From RPQK01 sp041946865 (lineage in GTDB: Bacteria; Acidobacteriota; UBA6911; RPQK01), in assembly GCA_041946865.1 (NCBI GenBank), contig JBHGBF010000200.1:1-10558 (forward strand): a stretch of DNA of 10,558 nt, given 5' to 3'. The position numbers were made by a program, and so were the translations under genes. Within the stretch, counting starts at the first letter, position 1. Each line of letters opens with the position of its first letter. The notes beneath the pieces were generated by a model. The model was not told the origin of the DNA, made no database searches, and saw only the letters and a list, made by a program, of their open reading frames with translations. Shown here piece after piece: positions 1 to 5,987 of this stretch.

Positions 1-197
1 CAGGGTGGGCGCTCAACTGCGCGCCAACCCTCGGCTGTCTTGCCTAACGCCTTCGGCGTGAAAAACGTTCACACATCTGGTTAGTTTCGCCAAAGTCCAG
101 AGCCTGCAAGCGAGGCGGGCAAGATGCCGGCCTCTGTTGCATCCATTGATCGAACCTGGCAGTCGGCCCCCAGGGCAGAATGCCGCTGACGCAGAGG
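1..197. other. Left-edge interval without a recognisable gene
   Basis: This stretch lies downstream of the minus-strand DUF72 gene, whose stop codon is at 198-200. I found no open frame in it with recognisable protein features on either strand, and no rRNA or tRNA. It holds a strong imperfect hairpin at 2-31, a short ACGCC/GGCGT repeat near 48-60, and the left arm of a perfect inverted repeat (188-212) that extends into the DUF72 gene. A gene beginning or ending just beyond the left edge cannot be excluded. Confidence 0.6.
2..31. repeat. Imperfect inverted repeat, 11-bp arms with one mismatch
   Basis: The arms are 2-12 and 21-31, with an 8-base loop (13-20). Ten of eleven positions pair; the exception is G7 opposite A26. 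The stem is GC-rich and would be stable as RNA. There is no T-run after it on the plus strand, and the sequence following it on the minus strand lies outside the window, so a leftward terminator at the end of the minus-strand operon is possible but unproven. Confidence 0.5.
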
Positions 198-212
198 CTA
201 CAGCTCTGCGTC
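188..212 (-). repeat. Perfect 9-bp inverted repeat spanning the DUF72 stop codon
   Basis: GACGCAGAG (188-196) and CTCTGCGTC (204-212) pair perfectly around a 7-base loop that contains the TAG stop of the DUF72 gene (198-200). On the minus strand the hairpin would form exactly at the 3' end of the last gene of the murE-dapF-dapL block. No T-run follows on that strand, so it is not a standard intrinsic terminator. It may protect the mRNA 3' end, assist Rho-dependent termination, or be chance. Confidence 0.5.
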
Positions 213-1031
213 CGGATACGCCGCCGGCAGGTTCTCCGGAATCTTGATCGCCTCCCTTTCCAGCCGCTTTCGCAGTTGCAGGGCATTGACCACGGCCTGT
301 CCTCGGAAGTGATTATTGTAAACCGCATATGTCTCGTCCGCGCTCTCGCTCGAATGCGCAATCACTTCCGCCTGCTGATCGACCTTCTCTTCCGAGTAGA
401 GATAGTTGTAGCGCGCGTCGCGTCCGGCGTCTTCACGAAACCAGTCCTGGTAATTCCGGCCGTGATAGCGGAAGTAGGCCACTTTCCCGATCACATAGGC
501 CCGCGGGCGCAGGCTCTTGCCGAAGAGCGGCTGGTCGATATTGCAGACGCCCGCCCCGTAGTGCCGCAGCAGGTTTCTGACTTCCTCCTCGTCCCACGAC
601 CCGTGCCGGAACTCGAGCACCGGGTTCAGTTCCGAAAAGGTCTCGAGGACACGAACCAGGTAGTCTCGGGAGTTCGGCTCATTCTTGAAAGACCAGGGAA
701 ACTGAATGAGGACAGCTCCAAGCTTCCCGCTTCGGAGAATAGGGGCGATCCCGTCTTTCCACTCTTTGACGAGGGCAGCATCCCCGACGGACTTCTCGTG
801 AGTAAAAGCCTGCAGTACCTTGGCTGTGAACTTGAAGTCCCGGTTTTTGGCGACCCGGCGCACCCAGCTTTCCGCGGTTTTCGGGCTGCAGGGTCGATAA
901 AAGGTGCTGTTGATTTCGATGGTATTGAAGTAATCGGCAAGGTAGGAGAGCTGATCAGGCTTGGGGCGGGTCGGGTAAACGATACCCTCCCAGTCTTTGT
1001 AGCTCCACCCAGCCGGGCCGACCCGAATCAT
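198..1031 (-). CDS. DUF72 (YecE-like) family protein
   Basis: A 277-residue protein of the DUF72/YecE family, predicted to be a cytoplasmic TIM-barrel-like protein; no biochemical role is firmly established for the family. Family hallmarks are visible in order: VGPAGWSYKDWEG at residues 4-16, EINSTFYR at 39-46, QFPWSF at 110-115, EFRHGSW at 140-146, YFRYHGRN at 186-193 and the C-terminal YNNHFRGQAV segment at 238-247. Length is normal for the family, and no signal peptide or membrane segment is seen. The ATG at 1031 overlaps the TGA of the upstream SAM hydrolase gene by four bases (ATGA), which implies translational coupling and a shared transcript. A 9-bp hairpin spans its stop codon. The family assignment is secure; the function is unknown, and its place at the end of a DAP operon may be incidental. 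Confidence 0.93.
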   Translation of the reverse strand: MIRVGPAGWSYKDWEGIVYPTRPKPDQLSYLADYFNTIEINSTFYRPCSPKTAESWVRRVAKNRDFKFTAKVLQAFTHEKSVGDAALVKEWKDGIAPILRSGKLGAVLIQFPWSFKNEPNSRDYLVRVLETFSELNPVLEFRHGSWDEEEVRNLLRHYGAGVCNIDQPLFGKSLRPRAYVIGKVAYFRYHGRNYQDWFREDAGRDARYNYLYSEEKVDQQAEVIAHSSESADETYAVYNNHFRGQAVVNALQLRKRLEREAIKIPENLPAAYPDAEL

Positions 1032-1831
1032 TTGATCTCCACCTCCACCTTGTTTCCCCGTTTGATCTCGAGCAGTCTGGCGGCAGGCTTCTTCGCAGCC
1101 GCAATCTCGTAGTATCCGGTGCTTCCCAGCAGCGAAAAAAACTCGTCGGCACTGGATTCGGTGTAATAGCGCCGAAACCCGGTTATTTCCTTGCCGTTGA
1201 TCCGAACGATAGCGGGATGCGCTTCCCGACCGGTCAGGCGTTTTACTTCCTTGGGAGTGATGTTCGTGATGGCGTTTCCGAACTTGTCGATGTGGAGGAC
1301 GATTCCTTCGAGCTTGTTTTCAGCGACCTTGTGGACGGGGGGAAGCGCAAATCTTACGTAATCCGTGGTCAGAGGGCCGAAGTTTTCAAAATCGGTGCCT
1401 GCTGCCAAACGCCCGGCCACCGGCGCAAACACGTCTCGTCCATGGAACGTCGCCGATACCGGCTTCCGGAAGTAGTGGTCCGCCTCGATGGCTACGACCC
1501 GCACACTCGGCTCGTTGGCGTATACAAGGGAGAGAACGCCGTTGTCAGGAGCTACGAAGAAGGCCGATTCCGTACAGGCGATAATCCCCCTGCGGCTGGA
1601 GCCGACGGTCGGGTCGACCACCACGAGGTGGACGGTTCTTGCGGGGAAAAAAGGGTAAGCAGCGGCAATCACAAAAGCCGCCTCCAGCAAATCGTGAGAC
1701 CCCACGTCGTGCGAAATATCGACAATGGTGGCGTTAGGACACGCCCCCAGGAGAACGCCCTTTACGGCACCCACATAGTGCTCCCGGGAGCCGAAATCAC
1801 TGGTGAAGGTGATGATCGGGTTATCCGCCAT
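1028..1831 (-). CDS. S-adenosyl-L-methionine hydrolase (adenosine-forming), DUF62 family
   Basis: A 267-residue cytoplasmic enzyme of the SAM hydroxide adenosyltransferase family (DUF62), which hydrolyses S-adenosylmethionine to adenosine and methionine. It is related to the chlorinase/fluorinase nucleophilic halogenases. Seen in the sequence: ITFTSDFG at residues 7-14, YVGAVKGV at 19-26, VDPTVGSSRR at 72-81, SATFHGRDVFAPVA at 127-139 and HIDKFGNAITNI at 180-191. By spacing, D73, R80 and H130 match the Asp-Arg-His triad described for archaeal members. The C-terminal beta domain, including GSTGYYEIA at 236-244, is intact, and length is typical. The ATG at 1831 has no clear Shine-Dalgarno sequence, but a possible extended -10 lies close upstream. 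The stop overlaps the next gene by ATGA. The 103-base gap after dapL means it could be the tail of that operon or have its own promoter. Nothing supports a halogenase role over the hydrolase. Confidence 0.92.
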   Translation of the reverse strand: MADNPIITFTSDFGSREHYVGAVKGVLLGACPNATIVDISHDVGSHDLLEAAFVIAAAYPFFPARTVHLVVVDPTVGSSRRGIIACTESAFFVAPDNGVLSLVYANEPSVRVVAIEADHYFRKPVSATFHGRDVFAPVAGRLAAGTDFENFGPLTTDYVRFALPPVHKVAENKLEGIVLHIDKFGNAITNITPKEVKRLTGREAHPAIVRINGKEITGFRRYYTESSADEFFSLLGSTGYYEIAAAKKPAARLLEIKRGNKVEVEIK

Positions 1832-1837
1832 GACGTT

Positions 1838-1846
1838 AGGGTAGCA
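1838..1846 (-). promoter_or_regulatory. Possible extended -10 element for the SAM hydrolase gene
   Basis: On the minus strand the sequence TGCTACCCT lies 7 bases before the ATG at 1831 and resembles an extended -10 box (TGnTAnnnT). I see no convincing -35 hexamer and no Shine-Dalgarno sequence. If real, it would give a nearly leaderless transcript for the hydrolase and DUF72 pair. It is a weak match. Confidence 0.25.
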
Positions 1847-1891
1847 CGAGGGATTGACGTTGGCGATTGGCGCAGCAGGTCGCGTCTTTGG

Positions 1892-1934
1892 CTGTCCACC
1901 CCCAAAAGCGCAGGCGGCTCAAAAGGGGGCACAG
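1892..1934 (-). repeat. Inverted repeat directly after the dapL stop
   Basis: CTGT (1892-1895) pairs with ACAG (1931-1934) and CCCCC (1899-1903) with GGGGG (1925-1929), leaving a 21-base loop and a small bulge. It touches the dapL stop codon at 1935-1937 and lies in the 103-base gap before the SAM hydrolase gene. There is no T-run on the minus strand. It may be an mRNA 3'-end structure or a weak partial terminator separating the last two genes from murE-dapF-dapL. Confidence 0.3.
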
Positions 1935-3164
1935 CTACACGATCTTTGCGAAGCGTACGACGGCCTCTTCAACGTTGGCCCGGCTGTTGAACGCGCTCAG
2001 GCGGAAATAGCCTTCCCCGCAAGCCCCAAAACCGCTCCCCGGCGTCCCGACCAGGTGGGCTTCGCGCAGCAGCTTGTCGAAAAAGTCCCAACTGCTCAGA
2101 TTGCCCGGAGTCTTCAGCCACACGTAAGGCGCATTCACCCCGCCATAGACCAGTATCCCCAGTTTCAGGAGCGCTTCGCGCACCAACCTCGCGTTGGCGA
2201 GATAAAACTCGATGGTTTCTCGAACCTGGCGCTTGCCTTCCGGCGAGTAGACGGCAGCAGCGCCTCGTTGCACGGGATACGAGACGCCATTGAATTTGGT
2301 GCAATGGCGGCGATTCCAGAGCGGATGAATCGAGACCTGGCGGCCGTCCCGCGTCTTTCCCTTGAGACCCTTCGGAACGACCGTGAAGGCGCAGCGCACG
2401 CCGGTGAAGCCCGCCGTCTTGCTGAAACTGCGAAATTCGATCGCAACCTCTCTGGCGCCGTCTATTTCATAGATCGAGTGCGGAATCGACGGGTCGACGA
2501 TGTACGCCTCGTAGGCGGCATCGAATAAAATGATCGAACCGTTCTTTTGCGCGTATTCGACCCAGTCTTTGAGCATCTCCCCGGTGGCCACGACGCCGGT
2601 CGGGTTATTGGGGTAGCAGAGGTAAATCAGATCGACCCGCTGTTTAGGAAGCTCTGGAACAAAAGCGTTTTCGGCAGTCACCGGAAGATAGACCAATCCG
2701 CCGAAGCGCCCGCTGGCATCTACAGGACCGGTATGCCCGGCCATGACATTGGTATCCACATAGACCGGGTAGACGGGATCCAGGACCGCGATGACGTTAT
2801 CGTCTCCGAAAACGTCCAGGATATTTGCCGCATCGCACTTCGAACCGTCCGAGACAAAGATCTCATCCGCGCTGACCTCGGCCCCGCGAGCCTGGAAGTC
2901 GTTGGCGGCTATGGCTTCGCGCAGAAACTCGTAGCCCTGTTCAGGCCCGTACCCACGGAAGGACGAGCGCACGGCCAACTCATCAACGGCCACATGCATA
3001 GCCTGAATCACAGCGGGAGCCAGGGGTTCAGTGACATCGCCGATGCCCAGCCGAATAACCTTGGCGAAAGGGTTTTCCTCACAGAACTTCTTGACCCGCC
3101 GCCCGATTTCAGGAAACAGGTAACCGGCGGGCAGTTTCAGATAGTTTTCGTTGATGTAGGTCAT
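1935..3164 (-). CDS. dapL: LL-diaminopimelate aminotransferase
   Basis: A 409-residue fold-type I PLP enzyme that converts tetrahydrodipicolinate and glutamate directly to LL-2,6-diaminopimelate, replacing the DapD/DapC/DapE succinylase route. The DapL N-terminus is clear (INENYLKLPAGYLFPEIGRR, residues 4-23), followed by IRLGIGDVTEPL at 37-48, SDGSKCD at 105-111, NNPTG at 186-190, SFSKTAGFTG at 246-255 with the PLP lysine at K249, and YFRLSAFNSR at 386-395, the carboxylate-binding arginine region. Length matches DapL from plants and bacteria (about 400-410). The ATG at 3164 overlaps the dapF TGA by ATGA and has only a poor Shine-Dalgarno sequence, so translation probably depends on dapF. It supplies the substrate of its neighbour DapF. 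The only rival assignment is a generic class I/II aminotransferase, which the N-terminal signature argues against. Confidence 0.97.
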   Translation of the reverse strand: MTYINENYLKLPAGYLFPEIGRRVKKFCEENPFAKVIRLGIGDVTEPLAPAVIQAMHVAVDELAVRSSFRGYGPEQGYEFLREAIAANDFQARGAEVSADEIFVSDGSKCDAANILDVFGDDNVIAVLDPVYPVYVDTNVMAGHTGPVDASGRFGGLVYLPVTAENAFVPELPKQRVDLIYLCYPNNPTGVVATGEMLKDWVEYAQKNGSIILFDAAYEAYIVDPSIPHSIYEIDGAREVAIEFRSFSKTAGFTGVRCAFTVVPKGLKGKTRDGRQVSIHPLWNRRHCTKFNGVSYPVQRGAAAVYSPEGKRQVRETIEFYLANARLVREALLKLGILVYGGVNAPYVWLKTPGNLSSWDFFDKLLREAHLVGTPGSGFGACGEGYFRLSAFNSRANVEEAVVRFAKIV

Positions 3165-4189
3165 CGCGGATTAGAGCGCTCGGCCTGGCCGAATAACATC
3201 ACGCGCTCGAGCCTTTCATTATGTTCATCGAATCGCACGGGCGCAATACCTCCCGGCATCCGGACATTCACGACTTGCGCATCGACAAGCTTCAGCTTCC
3301 GGGCGGCGCTGGCGACCGCCGTCGCGCTTGACCCGGAGGACAAGGTCGGGCCCTCGCCACGTTCAAAAACTCGCGCCTCAATGGTGTCCGGGCGGTCGGG
3401 ACCACTGGCCGCGGCCCATTGCAGATTGATTCCGTTCCTGCACGGACGCCCCGCTCCTCGAATACCCTTGCTTTCGGTACTGTTGGCGATTGCGGTCAGG
3501 CGGGACATCCATTCCTCGGAGCCCAGCTGCTCCATGGAAGGCAACCGGTCCGGGCTTTTCAGGAACGTTACGCAATGCGGATTCCCCACATTGACAAATT
3601 GGCTGCACGTCCACGAGGCCTCGATCTTCTCGAGATCGAAAACACGGGAGACCGTTTGACCCTCAAATTCGGAAACGCCCACGTATTCCGGGGAGGCTCC
3701 CACGGCTGAGGGCCCGAATTCGGGAATGCCCATGTCTATCCAAAACCCGGCCTGCCGCTCGCGTACCGCGGCTTCTATCCGGGCTTCGATAACGGGCGAC
3801 AAAGGCCTGCCGTGATGGACGCGCAAAAGGAATGGATCCGAGCGGTTGGCCTGTCCGGTGTCGACGAGGAACTGGGAGAAAATCGTCAGGCCGTTCCCGC
3901 TGCGCTCGGCCAGAGTTCCATCCGTGTTGACGATCAACAGGCCGAAAGCCTGTTCTTCGAGGAACGGTCCCACTAACAGACCGTCCGAGAGGTACTTTTT
4001 GGCGGCACCGGTTGTGCCCGCTTCGGAGACGCCCGGGCGACTACAGATCCGCTCAATCGCCCGAATGGCCCATCGCTCGCGTGTTCTGGCGGCATCGGCC
4101 GCGGTTCGCGGGAGATCGGCCAGCTCACGAATCTCATCCGGGGAAGCCACAAAATAGGTATTGCCACGGGCGTTATAGAAGTCGGCCAT
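3161..4189 (-). CDS. dapF: Diaminopimelate epimerase, divergent, with both catalytic Cys positions Ser
   Basis: A 342-residue DapF-like protein expected to interconvert LL-DAP and meso-DAP by the two-base, cofactor-free mechanism of the family. Retained motifs are GNTYFV at residues 9-14 (family GNDF, substrate Asn at N10), VNTDG at 87-91, GNG at 98-100, VGNPHCV at 201-207, the Asn in GINL (N254) and ERGEGPTL at 276-283 (E276, R277). The two cysteines that act as acid and base in known DapF (CGNG and ACGTG) are serines here, S97 (SGNG) and S285 (SSGSS). The Glu of family GET is proline. It is about 65 residues longer than the usual 275, mainly because the segment at about 20-80, which replaces the compact GxGADG region, is enlarged. 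I chose the ATG at 4189 over an upstream TTG at 4213 because MADFYNARGN matches the family N-terminus and AAGGGTGAG lies just before it. It is followed at once by dapL (ATGA overlap), which strongly supports a DAP role. Altered catalysis is possible. Confidence 0.85.
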   Translation of the reverse strand: MADFYNARGNTYFVASPDEIRELADLPRTAADAARTRERWAIRAIERICSRPGVSEAGTTGAAKKYLSDGLLVGPFLEEQAFGLLIVNTDGTLAERSGNGLTIFSQFLVDTGQANRSDPFLLRVHHGRPLSPVIEARIEAAVRERQAGFWIDMGIPEFGPSAVGASPEYVGVSEFEGQTVSRVFDLEKIEASWTCSQFVNVGNPHCVTFLKSPDRLPSMEQLGSEEWMSRLTAIANSTESKGIRGAGRPCRNGINLQWAAASGPDRPDTIEARVFERGEGPTLSSGSSATAVASAARKLKLVDAQVVNVRMPGGIAPVRFDEHNERLERVMLFGQAERSNPR

Positions 4190-4190
4190 A

Positions 4191-4199
4191 CTCACCCTT
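4191..4199 (-). promoter_or_regulatory. Ribosome binding site that sets the dapF start
   Basis: On the minus strand AAGGGTGAG ends one base before the ATG at 4189. It supports this ATG over the in-frame TTG 24 bases upstream, for which the site would lie inside the coding sequence. Confidence 0.6.
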
Positions 4200-4234
4200 A
4201 TCCAGGACGCCAACCGGGGTAGGCGTCACATGGT

Positions 4235-4255
4235 TTTTGTCCCCAGGGAACAAAA
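4235..4255. repeat. Inverted repeat in the murE-dapF gap
   Basis: TTTTGT (4235-4240) and ACAAAA (4250-4255) pair around a short C-rich/G-rich centre that can extend the stem past one mismatch. It sits in the 72-base gap between the murE stop and the dapF start. The T-run is on the 5' arm on either strand, so it does not behave as an intrinsic terminator. It could be a binding site or a processing hairpin. Confidence 0.3.
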
Positions 4256-4261
4256 GACGTG

Positions 4262-5824
4262 CTACGGCATTGCGATAATTTCTCGGATAATTCCGGCGTC
4301 CGAGAACGGGATCTTCTTCGTCATCGGGCGCCCGCGGGGATCAAGGACGGGCCGGCCCGACGGGTCTCGTTCAAGTACGACCTGGTAGTCCTCATGGCCT
4401 TTGCCTGCGACTACCAGGACATCTCCTCGCCGCAGGGCGGCGAGAGCGAGCGCCAGCGCTTCACGGCGCGGTCCGGCGTTCGTCGCTCTCGTCGTACCGG
4501 AGAGGATCTGTCTTCTGATCAAGTCAGGGTCTTCGGTGCGTGGATTGTCATCCGTGACCCAGACGCAATCGGCCAGTTCTTCGGCAATGCGGCCCATGAT
4601 GGGTCGTTTCTTCGTGTCGCGATCGCCTCCACATCCGAAAAGCACGTGGAGTCTGCCGCCGTTGCCGACGTGCGGCCGCAAGCTGCGCAGCACGTTGTCA
4701 AGTGCATCAGGGGTATGCGCGTAGTCCACGTAAACCGCCGCGCCGTTAGCCAGAACAGCGGCCAGCTCAAGGCGCCCAGGAACAGGCGCCAGGCGAGAAA
4801 TGCCGCCAATTGCACGGTCCACGGGCACGTCTGTCCCGATGGCCAGCCCCAGGGCGCAGAGAATGTTCTCGGCTTGAAAGGAACCTGCCACGGGCGCCTC
4901 CACATCATATCGTGCGCCAAACGCCGAGACCTTCAGCGTCTGGCCCTGCACATGGGGGATTCGATCGCACACGACAAGGTCGGCCTTGTCGCTCACTTCA
5001 CCATACGAGATGACCCTGGTGCCTCGCGCCCTCATTGCCGTTGCGATCTGCATACCGTAGCTGTCGCTCAAATTGACGACAGCGAGCCCGTCGGCCTTGA
5101 GCCGCTCATCAAAAAGCCTCACTTTGGCCTGGAAATAGGCGTCCATGGAAGGGTGGTAATCGAGATGGTCCTGGGTGAGATTGGTAAAACCCGCCGCGTC
5201 AAACACGAGGCCGGCCAGGCGTTGCTGATCGAGCGCGTGGCTCGAAGCCTCCATGGCCAGATGAGTGACACCGTGCCGGCGTTCCAGCTCACCCAGCATG
5301 ATATGCAGGGTCTTGGCGTCGTAGGTTGTCAGTCCTGCTTCCAGGTTGGAGTGGCGCTTGTCGCGGGCCTGCAAGCCCAGGGTTCCCAGGCTCACGGCCG
5401 TTCGACCGTCCTCGCCCCACAGGTCGCGAAGGAAGCAGACGGTCGAGGTTTTGCCGTTGGTACCGGTGACAGCGGCAATCAGGCCAGGCCGGCCGGGATG
5501 AAAATCGGCCGCGAGTCGCGCATAGAATCCTCGAATATCCGGGACTCGCAGCACAACGATTTTCTCGCGCTCGTACTCGTTGAGGCCGATGGCATCGTCA
5601 CGCGTGCCCTCCGGGACGGCGATAGCCTGGGCGCCTTTTGCCGCGGCTTGCGAGCAGAACGCCAGCCCGTTCTCTTTGGCGCCAGGAAGGGCGCAAAAAA
5701 GGTAGCCATAGCGAACGTCCCGGGAATCGTCCGTAACGCCAAAGATGAACAGTTCTTTCGTTTCTACAGAATCCGGCTGCAGCGTGCCGCGGCCGTGCTT
5801 TGCCCAAAGATCACCTAATCTCAT
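4262..5824 (-). CDS. murE: UDP-N-acetylmuramoyl-L-alanyl-D-glutamate--2,6-diaminopimelate ligase
   Basis: A 520-residue Mur ligase that adds meso-DAP to UDP-MurNAc-L-Ala-D-Glu with ATP in the cytoplasm, the third amino acid step of peptidoglycan precursor synthesis. Seen in order: the substrate-binding N-terminal domain (about 1-110), the ATP loop TGTNGKTST at 120-128, MEASSHALDQ at 191-200, DHLDYH at 219-224, YFQAKVRLF at 230-238 with K234 as the predicted carbamylated lysine, VDYAHTPDAL at 366-375, DNPRTEDP at 426-433 and GKGHEDYQ at 474-481. DNPR is the signature of meso-DAP rather than lysine specificity. The segment TTYDA at 166-170 has Tyr where TTPD/TTPE is usual. ATG 5824 is preceded by AAGGT at good spacing. 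It is first in the minus-strand block leading to dapF and dapL, and divergent from lysA, the other consumer of meso-DAP. murE is more often found in the dcw cell-division cluster; no dcw gene is present here. Confidence 0.97.
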   Translation of the reverse strand: MRLGDLWAKHGRGTLQPDSVETKELFIFGVTDDSRDVRYGYLFCALPGAKENGLAFCSQAAAKGAQAIAVPEGTRDDAIGLNEYEREKIVVLRVPDIRGFYARLAADFHPGRPGLIAAVTGTNGKTSTVCFLRDLWGEDGRTAVSLGTLGLQARDKRHSNLEAGLTTYDAKTLHIMLGELERRHGVTHLAMEASSHALDQQRLAGLVFDAAGFTNLTQDHLDYHPSMDAYFQAKVRLFDERLKADGLAVVNLSDSYGMQIATAMRARGTRVISYGEVSDKADLVVCDRIPHVQGQTLKVSAFGARYDVEAPVAGSFQAENILCALGLAIGTDVPVDRAIGGISRLAPVPGRLELAAVLANGAAVYVDYAHTPDALDNVLRSLRPHVGNGGRLHVLFGCGGDRDTKKRPIMGRIAEELADCVWVTDDNPRTEDPDLIRRQILSGTTRATNAGPRREALALALAALRRGDVLVVAGKGHEDYQVVLERDPSGRPVLDPRGRPMTKKIPFSDAGIIREIIAMP

Positions 5825-5871
5825 GTCGTTACCTTATTGGTCGTGAGCCAGGCTAGCGCACGAACCTACCT

Positions 5872-5877
5872 ATTCTA
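5872..5877 (-). promoter_or_regulatory. Candidate -10 box for murE
   Basis: On the minus strand TAGAAT matches the TATAAT consensus at five of six positions. It would start transcription roughly 40 bases before the murE ATG. No good -35 hexamer lies 16-18 bases further upstream, so it may need an activator or may not be used. Confidence 0.35.
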
Positions 5878-5881
5878 CACA

Positions 5882-5910
5882 TTGCCACCGCAGGCGTGGT
5901 TAGCTAAACT
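5882..5910 (+). promoter_or_regulatory. Candidate sigma-70-like promoter for lysA
   Basis: TTGCCA (5882-5887, five of six matches to TTGACA) is separated by exactly 17 bases from TAAACT (5905-5910, four of six matches to TATAAT). The start site would fall near 5917, giving a leader of about 70 bases before the lysA ATG. Confidence 0.5.
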
Positions 5911-5960
5911 GACGGACTGGCCGACAGCAAGGATTTGAAGAGGGCGCTGTATGCGAACCT

Positions 5961-5972
5961 TCGGGATCCCGA
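5961..5972. repeat. 12-bp perfect palindrome in the lysA leader
   Basis: TCGGGATCCCGA is its own reverse complement and lies 15 bases before the lysA ATG, downstream of the predicted lysA start site. It could be an operator for a dimeric regulator or a small leader hairpin close to the ribosome landing zone. A 12-bp palindrome is uncommon by chance at a fixed place, but this is the only copy I noticed in the window. Confidence 0.4.
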
Positions 5973-5987
5973 CAAACAAAAAACATC

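Larger units (their letters stand above)
5825..5987. promoter_or_regulatory. Divergent murE-lysA promoter region
   Basis: This 163-base gap separates two genes transcribed away from each other. It contains a good sigma-70-like promoter for lysA, a -10-like hexamer for murE only a few bases from the lysA -35, and a 12-bp perfect palindrome in the lysA leader. The two candidate promoters would overlap, so activity in one direction could interfere with the other. No riboswitch-like fold is obvious at this length. Confidence 0.6.

Noticed and set aside
134..160. GGTTCGATC on the minus strand, resembling a tRNA T-loop
   Set aside because: The flanking bases do not form a proper T stem, and no anticodon arm or acceptor stem can be found at the right distance.
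44..361. A 105-codon minus-strand open frame overlapping the end of DUF72 and the left gap
   Set aside because: It is highly arginine-rich with a compositional pattern typical of an out-of-frame translation of GC-rich DNA, and most of it overlaps DUF72 in another frame.
180..1112. A 310-codon plus-strand open frame opposite DUF72
   Set aside because: It is antisense to a protein with clear DUF72 motifs, and its own translation shows no recognisable features.
2547..3659. A 370-codon plus-strand open frame across dapL and dapF
   Set aside because: It lies antisense to two confident genes, crosses their junction, and has no family-like sequence.
4190..4213. The upstream TTG start for dapF (350 residues)
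   Set aside because: The internal ATG at 4189 has the better ribosome site and gives the family-like N-terminus.
4235..4255. Intrinsic terminator between murE and dapF
   Set aside because: The T-run is on the 5' arm in both orientations and the 3' side is A-rich, so it lacks the U-tail.
4259..5818. A 519-codon open frame on the plus strand covering the whole of murE in antisense
   Set aside because: It mirrors murE, whose motifs are unmistakable on the minus strand. The antisense translation has no recognisable domain, and the open frame follows from the base composition of the murE codons.
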